In this document: positions 1-5,198 of the stretch, piece after piece
Position numbering within the stretch: position 1 is the stretch's first letter
Layout of the letters: each line of letters opens with the position of its first letter
DNA from: Candidatus Caccousia avistercoris
Lineage (GTDB): Bacteria; Bacillota; Clostridia; Oscillospirales; Acutalibacteraceae
Direction: 5' to 3'
Assembly: GCA_018715025.1 (NCBI GenBank)
Contig: DVMK01000227.1
Span: 1-5,259 of the forward strand
Length of the DNA: 5,259 nt
Program-made: the position numbers and the translations under genes
The notes under the pieces: model-generated
The model's input: only the letters and a program-made list of their open reading frames with translations
Told to the model about the DNA's origin: nothing
Database searches by the model: none

Positions 1-9
1 GGAAGGATT

Positions 10-47
10 AAGGCGGGCAGGAGGCCCTTGAGCCCCCTGCCCGCCTT
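10..47 (-). terminator. Strong hairpin downstream of hydA, candidate intrinsic terminator
   Basis: A perfect 12-bp GC-rich stem (10-21 pairing with 36-47, AAGGCGGGCAGG with CCTGCCCGCCTT) encloses a 14-nt loop that can itself pair GGC with GCC. It lies about 90 nt past the hydA stop. The tail on the minus strand (TTAATCCTTCC) is only moderately U-rich, and on the plus strand the stem is followed by TTTCG. It could serve one or both strands; a convergent gene to the left is outside the window. Confidence 0.5.
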
Positions 48-92
48 TCGCTGGCCGCCGGTACCTTTTTAAAAAACGGCTGCCTTTTCTAC

Positions 93-128
93 GCCCCTGC
101 TTCACAGGGCACGCCGGGAAAACCCGGC
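93..128 (-). other. Two small hairpins in the hydA 3' trailer
   Basis: Immediately after the hydA stop lies a perfect 6-bp stem with a 4-nt loop (113-118 with 123-128, GCCGGG/CCCGGC). Next to it is a 5-bp stem with a 5-nt loop (95-99 with 105-109, CCCTG/CAGGG). Neither is directly followed by a U-tract on the minus strand, though a run of six T occurs farther on (76 down to 71). They may protect the 3' end or assist termination; the role is inferred. Confidence 0.35.
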
Positions 129-137
129 CGAATTTTA

Positions 138-1883
138 TTAGTAGCGCTTCCGGGCCACGTAGCTGGTGTGCAGCACCTCGTGGGCCTTGTGGCTGCCGGG
201 CTTGCCCAGGAATTCGGCGTACGCCTTCTGGATGAGCGGGTTCTCGTGGCTCTTCCGCAGGGGCATGTTCTCGTCCTGGGTGTACAGGGCCTTGGCGCGC
301 TCTGCCTTCAGGTCGGTGAAGTTGCGCACGCTGGCGGGCTGGATGGGCTGGCCGCCGCCGTTGACGCAGCCGCCGGGGCAGCACATAATCTCAATGAAGT
401 GGTAGCCGCCCTCGCCGTTCTTCACCTTGGTGAGAACCTCGTTGGCGTTGTTCAGGCCGCTTACCACGGCCACCTTCACGTCCATACCGGCAATCTTGTA
501 CACGGCTTCCTTAATACCGGCGGTGCCGCGCACCTCCTGGTACTCCACCTTCTCCAGGCTGCGGCCCTCCAGGGTGTCGGCCGCGGTGCGCAGGGCGGCT
601 TCCATCACGCCGCCGGTGGCGCCGAAGATGACGCTGGCGCCGGTGCTTTCGCCCATGGCGTCGTCAAACTTCTCGTCGGGCAGGGTGTCGAAGTCAATGC
701 GGCACAGCTTGATGAGCCGGGCCAGCTCACGGGTGGTGAGAACGATGTCGGTGTCGGGGATCTCCTCGCCTGCCGCGTCCATATCGTCCCGGGTTACCTC
801 GAATTTTTTGGCGGTGCAGGGCATGATGCTCACCACCACAATCTTCTTCGGGTCGATGCCCTCCTTCTGGGCGTACCAGGTCTTGATCATAGCGCCGGTC
901 ATCTGCTGGGGAGATTTGCAGGAGGACACGTTGGGCAGAAGCTCGGGGAAATAGTATTCGCAGAATTTCACCCAGCCGGGGGAGCAGGAGGTGATCATGG
1001 GCAGCACGCCGCCGTTCTGCACCCGCTCAATGAACTCGTTGGCCTCCTCCATAATGGTAAGGTCGGCGCCGAAGTCGGTGTCAAACACCTTCTGGAAGCC
1101 AATGCGCCGCAGGGCGGCCACCATTTTGCCCTCCACGTTGGTGCCCACCGGCATGCCGAAGCACTCGCCCAGGGTTGCGCGGATAGAGGGGGCGGTCTGC
1201 ACCACCACATACTTTTCCGGGTCGGCCAGGGCCTTCAGCACCTCGCCGCACTGGTCCTTTTCCACCAGAGCGCCGGTGGGGCAGGCCACAATGCACTGGC
1301 CGCAGGAAACGCAGGCCACGTCGGCCAGGGGCTTTTCAAACATGCAGCCAATGTGGGTGTCGAAGCCGCGGCTGTTGGGGCCGATGACGGCCACATGCTG
1401 GTCGGCGCAGGCGGCCACGCAGCGGCGGCAGAGAATGCACTTGGAGTTGTCGCGCACCAGGTGGTAGGTGCTGTCGTCGTAGGAAGAGTCCGGCATAGCG
1501 CCCTCGAACCGGTCAGAGGTTTCCACCCCCAGCTCGCTGCACAGGGTCTGCAGCTCGCAGTTGCCGCTGCGCTTGCAGGTCAGGCAGGACTTATTGTGAA
1601 CGGAGAGCAGCATCTCCAGCGTCATTTTCCGGGACTCAATCACCTTGGGGGTGTTGGTCATAACCTCCATGCCCTCGTTTACCGGGTATACGCAGGCGGC
1701 CACCAGGGAGCGGGCCCCCTTTACCTCCACCACGCACATACGGCAGGCGCCAATCTCATTCAGATCCTTCAGGTAGCAAAGGGTGGGGATGTCGATCCCC
1801 GCGGACTTCGCGGCCTGCAAAATTGTATAATCAGCCGGCACCGAGAGGGGCATGCCGTTAATCTTGATATTAACCATATTCAT
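138..1883 (-). CDS. hydA: [FeFe] hydrogenase catalytic subunit (HydA/HndD type)
   Basis: 581-residue cytoplasmic catalytic subunit that interconverts protons plus electrons and H2. Domains: an N-terminal plant-type [2Fe-2S] domain (C36, C47, C50, C64); a His-ligated [4Fe-4S] site (H96, C100, C103, C109); a 2[4Fe-4S] ferredoxin domain (C149, C152, C155, C159; C191, C194, C197, C201); and the H-cluster domain (about 225-581). H-cluster motifs: L1 TSCSPGW (298-304), L2 MPCTAKKFE (354-362, C356), L3 EIMCCPGGC (498-506, C502 and C506). L1 is odd: textbook enzymes have TSCCPxW, here position 301 is Ser, and L3 carries an extra C501. The conserved FGADLTIMEE, STGA and FGATGGVMEAALR stretches argue for an intact enzyme. 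It lacks the extra C-terminal [2Fe-2S] domain of the longer Thermotoga HydA, so it matches the HndD layout. The ATG at 1883 lies 13 nt below AAAGGAG; an in-frame ATG two codons later is possible. Last gene of the operon. H-cluster assembly would need HydE, HydF and HydG, which are not in the window. Confidence 0.96.
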   Translation of the reverse strand: MNMVNIKINGMPLSVPADYTILQAAKSAGIDIPTLCYLKDLNEIGACRMCVVEVKGARSLVAACVYPVNEGMEVMTNTPKVIESRKMTLEMLLSVHNKSCLTCKRSGNCELQTLCSELGVETSDRFEGAMPDSSYDDSTYHLVRDNSKCILCRRCVAACADQHVAVIGPNSRGFDTHIGCMFEKPLADVACVSCGQCIVACPTGALVEKDQCGEVLKALADPEKYVVVQTAPSIRATLGECFGMPVGTNVEGKMVAALRRIGFQKVFDTDFGADLTIMEEANEFIERVQNGGVLPMITSCSPGWVKFCEYYFPELLPNVSSCKSPQQMTGAMIKTWYAQKEGIDPKKIVVVSIMPCTAKKFEVTRDDMDAAGEEIPDTDIVLTTRELARLIKLCRIDFDTLPDEKFDDAMGESTGASVIFGATGGVMEAALRTAADTLEGRSLEKVEYQEVRGTAGIKEAVYKIAGMDVKVAVVSGLNNANEVLTKVKNGEGGYHFIEIMCCPGGCVNGGGQPIQPASVRNFTDLKAERAKALYTQDENMPLRKSHENPLIQKAYAEFLGKPGSHKAHEVLHTSYVARKRY

Positions 1884-1896
1884 CTCGTTCAGGCAG

Positions 1897-1903
1897 CTCC
1901 TTT
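1897..1903 (-). promoter_or_regulatory. Ribosome-binding site of hydA
   Basis: AAAGGAG on the minus strand lies in the 21-nt gap between the hydB stop (1905-1907) and the hydA ATG at 1883. The 13-nt spacing to that ATG is somewhat long. Using the second in-frame ATG at 1877 would make it longer, so 1883 is preferred. Confidence 0.75.
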
Positions 1904-1904
1904 C

Positions 1905-3695
1905 TTATCTCTTGTCAATCGCGCCGAACTTACATTTTTCCATGCAAGCGCCGCACTTGATGCATTTCTGGGTGTCGATCACATGGGGCTGCTTCACGCT
2001 GCCGGTAATGGCCCCAACCGGGCAGTTGCGGGCGCACAGGGTGCAGCCCTTGCACTTCTCGGGATCAATGTAGTAATTGGTGAGAGCCTTGCACACGCCG
2101 GCCGGGCAGCGTTTCTCGGTCACGTGGGCAATGTACTCGTCACGGAAATATTTCAGGGTGGAAAGCACCGGGTTGGGGGCCGTCTGGCCCAGGGCGCACA
2201 GGGAATTTTCCTTCAGGTAGTAGCAGAGCTCTTCCAGGCGGTCAATGTCCTCCAGGGTGCCGTTGCCGCTGGTGATCTTGTTGAGGATTTCCAGCAGGCG
2301 GCGGGTGCCCACCCGGCAGGGGGTGCATTTGCCGCAGGACTCGTCCACGGTGAACTCCAGGAAGAACTTGGCGATGTCCACCATACAGGTGGTGTCGTCC
2401 ATGATAATCATGCCGCCGGAGCCCATCATGGCGCCGATGGCCAGAAGGCTGTCATAGTCGATTTTCACGTCCATCTCCGACGCGGGGATGCATCCGCCGG
2501 AGGGGCCGCCGGTCTGGGCTGCCTTGAAGGAATGGCCGTTGGGCACGCCGCCGCCGATCTCCTCCACAATTTCCCGCAGGGTGGTGCCCATGGGGACCTC
2601 AACCAGGCCGGTGTGCTTGATCTTGCCGCCCAGGGCGAACACCTTGGTGCCGGCGGAGCGCTCGGTGCCGATGGATTTGAACCAGTCCGCCCCGTTGAGG
2701 ATGATCTGGGTGATGTTGGCCCAGGTTTCCACGTTGTTCAAAATGGTGGGCTTCTGGAACAGGCCCTTCAGCGCCGGGAAGGGGGGGCGGGGCCGGGGCT
2801 CGCCGCGCTTGCCCTCAATAGAGGTCATGAGCGCCGTCTCTTCGCCGCACACAAAGGCGCCCGCGCCAAGGCGCAGGGAAATGTCAAAGTTGAAGCCGGT
2901 GCCGAAAATATCGTTGCCCAGCAGGCCGTACTCATGGGCCTGGTCAATGGCGATCTGCAGGCGCTTGACGGCGATGGGGTACTCGGCACGGATGTATATG
3001 TAGCCCTGGGACGCGCCGATGGCGTAGCCCGCAATGGCCATGGACTCCAGCACCACGTGGGGGTCGCCCTCCAGAATGGAGCGGTCCATGAACGCGCCCG
3101 GGTCGCCCTCGTCTGCGTTGCAGCACACGTATTTCTGGTCTGCCTCGTTGGCGGCGGCAAAGCTCCACTTCAGGCCGGTGGGGAAGCCGGCGCCGCCGCG
3201 GCCCCGCAGGCCGGAGGCCTTCACCACGTCAATGACCTGCTGGGGGGTCATTTCGGTGAGAACCTTGCCCAGTGCCTGGTAGCCGTCCACCGCGATGTAC
3301 TCGTCGATGTTTTCCGGGTTGATGACGCCGCAGTTCCGCAGCGCAATGCGCTTCTGCTTGGCGTAGAAGGGCGTCTCGTTCAGGGACTTGATGTCGTCGC
3401 TGGCGGTAACGGTCTCCTGGTACAGAAGGCGCTTCACAATGCGGCCCTTCAGCAGGTGCTCTTCCACAATTTCAGGCACGTCGTCCGGCTTTACCATGCT
3501 GTAGAAGGCGCCTTCCGGGTACACCACCATAATGGGGCCCAGGGCGCACAGGCCGAAGCAGCCGGTGCGGATGACGTTGACTTCCTTCTCCAGGCCGTGG
3601 GCGGCAATTTCTTCCCGCAGGCGCTGGATAATCTGCTCGCTGTTTGAGGAGGTACAGCCGGTACCGCCGCAAACCAGTACATTAGAACGATACAA
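1905..3695 (-). CDS. hydB: NuoF-like flavoprotein subunit of NAD-linked [FeFe] hydrogenase (HydB/HndC)
   Basis: 596-residue cytoplasmic diaphorase subunit that exchanges electrons with NAD(H) at FMN. Domains in order: a thioredoxin-like [2Fe-2S] domain (about 1-95; C9, C14, C46, C50); a NuoF core with the FMN/NADH glycine-rich loop GLRGRGGAGFPTG (162-174), NADEGDPGAFMDR (193-205) and GAGAFVCGEETAL (277-289); a [4Fe-4S] site (C454, C457, C460, C500, the N3-type pattern); a C530/C535 pair in CPAGVC; and a C-terminal 2[4Fe-4S] ferredoxin (C548, C551, C554, C558; C578, C581, C584, C588). Full-length HydB proteins share this architecture, and bifurcation in the studied enzymes centres on this FMN. 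The start is TTG: the only codons between the preceding stop and it are AGG AGG GCG TCA GGA, the ribosome-binding site is ideally placed, and the next in-frame ATG (residue 55) would remove all four domain cysteines. Whether this copy bifurcates is not decided by sequence. Confidence 0.96.
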   Translation of the reverse strand: MYRSNVLVCGGTGCTSSNSEQIIQRLREEIAAHGLEKEVNVIRTGCFGLCALGPIMVVYPEGAFYSMVKPDDVPEIVEEHLLKGRIVKRLLYQETVTASDDIKSLNETPFYAKQKRIALRNCGVINPENIDEYIAVDGYQALGKVLTEMTPQQVIDVVKASGLRGRGGAGFPTGLKWSFAAANEADQKYVCCNADEGDPGAFMDRSILEGDPHVVLESMAIAGYAIGASQGYIYIRAEYPIAVKRLQIAIDQAHEYGLLGNDIFGTGFNFDISLRLGAGAFVCGEETALMTSIEGKRGEPRPRPPFPALKGLFQKPTILNNVETWANITQIILNGADWFKSIGTERSAGTKVFALGGKIKHTGLVEVPMGTTLREIVEEIGGGVPNGHSFKAAQTGGPSGGCIPASEMDVKIDYDSLLAIGAMMGSGGMIIMDDTTCMVDIAKFFLEFTVDESCGKCTPCRVGTRRLLEILNKITSGNGTLEDIDRLEELCYYLKENSLCALGQTAPNPVLSTLKYFRDEYIAHVTEKRCPAGVCKALTNYYIDPEKCKGCTLCARNCPVGAITGSVKQPHVIDTQKCIKCGACMEKCKFGAIDKR

Positions 3696-3704
3696 TCCTG
3701 ACGC

Positions 3705-3712
3705 CCTCCTTT
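3705..3712 (-). promoter_or_regulatory. Ribosome-binding site of hydB, overlapping the hndB stop
   Basis: AAAGGAGG on the minus strand, a near-perfect anti-16S match, lies 9 nt before the TTG at 3695. Its first two A bases are the last two bases of the hndB TAA stop (3711-3713), so a ribosome finishing hndB sits on this site. It fixes the TTG as the start of hydB, because no ATG or GTG is available in frame between the stop and the conserved N-terminal domain. Confidence 0.85.
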
Positions 3713-4079
3713 ACTGCACGTTTGCGCCGATGGTGTACTCTGTCACCACGTTGCCGTTCACCAGGTGGTCGTTCACCACGCGGACGGCCTTCTCGGCGGT
3801 CATTTTCACATAGGTGGTCTTTTTGTCGCCCTCAATAACCTCCACCACAGGCTCATACTGGCAAATGCCGATGCAGCCCGTCTGGGTCACCATAATATCG
3901 TGCAGGTTCCGCTTGGCAACCTCCTCCACAAAGGCGTTCAGCACCGGGCGGGCCCCCGCGGCAATGCCGCAGGTAGCCATGCCGACCTGTACGCGCACCG
4001 AAGCGCCGCTCTCAGAGCGAAGGCCGACCTGGGCGCGGGCCTTATCTCGAATGGCCTGAAGCTCAGCTAAAGACTTCAT
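3711..4079 (-). CDS. hndB: HndB-like thioredoxin-fold (2Fe-2S) ferredoxin-domain protein
   Basis: 122-residue small cytoplasmic protein resembling HndB of the Desulfovibrio fructosivorans NADP-reducing hydrogenase. After a helical N-terminus (MKSLAELQAIRDKAR) comes a thioredoxin-like domain with ATCGIAAGAR around C37 and TGCIGIC with C69 and C73. Only three cysteines are present in the whole protein, whereas a classic thioredoxin-like [2Fe-2S] domain uses four. Cluster binding is therefore uncertain, although I recall the CGIAxGAR form from other HndB proteins. The second half aligns by eye with the HydB N-terminal domain (TGCxGxC, a Pro-Val-rich strand, then HLxxGxxV). The ATG at 4079 directly follows the TAA of the ATPase gene, and its AAGGAGGA ribosome-binding site lies inside that gene's last codons. 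It is probably an accessory electron-transfer or structural subunit of the complex; this role is inferred from the neighbours. Confidence 0.88.
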   Translation of the reverse strand: MKSLAELQAIRDKARAQVGLRSESGASVRVQVGMATCGIAAGARPVLNAFVEEVAKRNLHDIMVTQTGCIGICQYEPVVEVIEGDKKTTYVKMTAEKAVRVVNDHLVNGNVVTEYTIGANVQ

Positions 4080-4631
4080 TTAATTTCCTCCTTCTAATAA
4101 TGCGGTTTGTTCCTCCAAAAAGCCCTGGATCCACTGGGACACCTCCGGCGCGTTCAGCGGCACGCTTTCCCCAAGCACCTGCCGCAGCTCGCGGGTGTCC
4201 AGCGCAAACTCCGCCCCGTCCCTGCGGCGGCGGAACACAAAATCCCGTTCCGGGTTGCAGGTGATCAACAGGTGTACCGTCCCCCCAATGTCCCCCAAGG
4301 GGATCATATCCACATGGGAGGGGACGAACACAGCCGTCAGCACGGTTCCCTTCCCCTTTTGGGAACGAATGGCAAAACTCCCCCCGGTCATCTCCGCTTC
4401 CATTTTGAAAAGCGGCACTCCCAGGCCGACCTTGCGGGTGGTGCGGGTGGTGTAGAACGGATCCACCACGCTTTTCACCTGCTCCTCCGTCATGCCGCAG
4501 CCGTTGTCCTCCAAGGTGATAGACAGCCTGTCGGCGCGGGAGTCCTCCTCCACGGTAAGCTGAATGAGGGAAGCGCCTGCAGAAATGGAATTCTGCGCCA
4601 CGTCCATCACATTCAGGGCAAGCTCACGCAT
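4080..4631 (-). CDS. Stand-alone GHKL-type ATP-binding protein in hydrogenase operon
   Basis: 183-residue protein with a histidine-kinase-like (GHKL) ATPase fold. Visible boxes: N-box DVAQNS (D10 to N14), G1 box DNGCGM (42-47), DPFYTTR (57-63), G2 box KVGLGVPL (67-74), and the G3-like GKGT (93-96). There is no sensor domain, no membrane segment and no dimerisation/phosphoacceptor-histidine domain, so it is not a complete sensor kinase. Residues from about 105 on (PLGD, NPERDFVF, LDTRELR) form a C-terminal part I cannot assign to a known domain. Genes of this kind recur between the NuoE-like and NuoF-like genes of clostridial hydrogenase operons and are usually labelled ATP-binding protein or histidine kinase; the role is unknown to me. 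It could be an anti-sigma-type protein kinase, a regulator or a maturation ATPase. I chose the ATG at 4631 because the family starts MRELAL and because ATGCGTGA overlaps the hydC stop by 8 nt. A TTG at 4679 and an ATG at 4667 lie farther inside hydC. Confidence 0.88.
   Translation of the reverse strand: MRELALNVMDVAQNSISAGASLIQLTVEEDSRADRLSITLEDNGCGMTEEQVKSVVDPFYTTRTTRKVGLGVPLFKMEAEMTGGSFAIRSQKGKGTVLTAVFVPSHVDMIPLGDIGGTVHLLITCNPERDFVFRRRRDGAEFALDTRELRQVLGESVPLNAPEVSQWIQGFLEEQTALLEGGN
4086..4093 (-). promoter_or_regulatory. Ribosome-binding site of hndB, inside the ATPase coding end
   Basis: AAGGAGGA on the minus strand lies 6 nt before the hndB ATG at 4079. The same bases encode the terminal Glu-Gly-Gly of the upstream ATPase, whose TAA abuts the hndB ATG with no gap. 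This points to translational coupling of the two genes. Confidence 0.8.
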
Positions 4632-5130
4632 CGCCGTTCTTGTACTTTTCCAGAATGCCGTCAACATCCTCCGGCACAAGGCGGCCGTACACCTCGTCGT
4701 TGATGGTCATGACGGGGGCCAGGCCGCAGGCGCCGATGCACCGGCACGCCGTGAGAGAGAACATGCCGTCGGCGGTGCACTCCTCAGGCTGGATGTTCAG
4801 GTTCTTGGTAATGGCGTCCAGCACGGCGGCCGCGCCCTTTACATAACAGGCGGTGCCCAGGCAGACGGAAATATTGTACTTGCCCTTTGGGGTAAGGGAA
4901 AATTGAGAGTAGAAGGTGGACACGCCGAACACTTCCTCCAGGGAAACCCCCAGCCCATCCGCGATCATGGTCTGCACCTCCACGGGCAGGTAGCCGTACA
5001 CCTCCTGGGCCTCCTGCAGGCAGGGCATAATGGCCCCGCGCTCGTCCTTGTGGCGGGCAATGATCGCGCGCAGCTTTTCTTCCTGCTCCGGCGTCCCGCT
5101 GAAAGGCAGGTTACTGATACGTTTTTGCAT
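4624..5130 (-). CDS. hydC: NuoE-like [2Fe-2S] subunit of NAD-linked [FeFe] hydrogenase (HydC/HndA)
   Basis: 168-residue cytoplasmic electron-transfer subunit of the HydABC/HndABCD hydrogenase, homologous to the 24-kDa (NuoE) subunit of complex I. An N-terminal helical region (about residues 14-80, with the family-typical GYLPVEV and VFGVSTFYSQF stretches) is followed by a thioredoxin-like domain. That domain has four cluster cysteines in the NuoE pattern: C90 and C95 (CLGTAC), then C131 and C135 (CIGAC). C129 is an extra neighbouring cysteine. Length is normal for the family. In known complexes this [2Fe-2S] cluster lies beside the FMN of the NuoF-like subunit. The ATG at 5130 has an AGGAGG ribosome-binding site at 5139-5144, 8 nt upstream. 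It is the first gene of the operon, and its TGA stop overlaps the start of the next gene. Family assignment is firm; the exact electron acceptor is inferred. Confidence 0.95.
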   Translation of the reverse strand: MQKRISNLPFSGTPEQEEKLRAIIARHKDERGAIMPCLQEAQEVYGYLPVEVQTMIADGLGVSLEEVFGVSTFYSQFSLTPKGKYNISVCLGTACYVKGAAAVLDAITKNLNIQPEECTADGMFSLTACRCIGACGLAPVMTINDEVYGRLVPEDVDGILEKYKNGDA

Positions 5131-5138
5131 TCCTCTTT

Positions 5139-5144
5139 CCTCCT
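5139..5144 (-). promoter_or_regulatory. Ribosome-binding site of hydC
   Basis: AGGAGG on the minus strand, 8 nt before the ATG at 5130. It is a consensus site and supports this start for the first gene of the operon. Confidence 0.8.
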
Positions 5145-5198
5145 GATTGATCTAAGCTTGCAAGGCTTGTGAAATTTGTAAAACGGAAGGGCATCGCT

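Noticed and set aside
168..3647. Very long open frame on the plus strand (about 1159 codons) antisense to hydA and hydB
   Set aside because: Its translation is dominated by Ala, Gly, His, Leu and Val with no recognisable domain. It runs across two well-supported genes and their intergenic gap, as expected when GC-rich third positions remove stops from an antisense frame. It is a shadow, not a gene.
1905..3695. Complex I (nuoEFG) operon
   Set aside because: The third large subunit is an [FeFe] hydrogenase with L2 and L3 H-cluster motifs rather than NuoG, and no membrane subunits are present.
4080..4631. Complete two-component sensor histidine kinase
   Set aside because: Only the ATP-binding module is present. 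There is no sensor, transmembrane segment or His-phosphoacceptor dimerisation domain, and no response regulator nearby.
4080..4679. Longer form of the ATPase starting at TTG 4679 (16 extra residues)
   Set aside because: The extra residues lie inside the hydC coding end and resemble no family extension. The ATG at 4631 gives the usual MRELAL start and a typical stop/start overlap.
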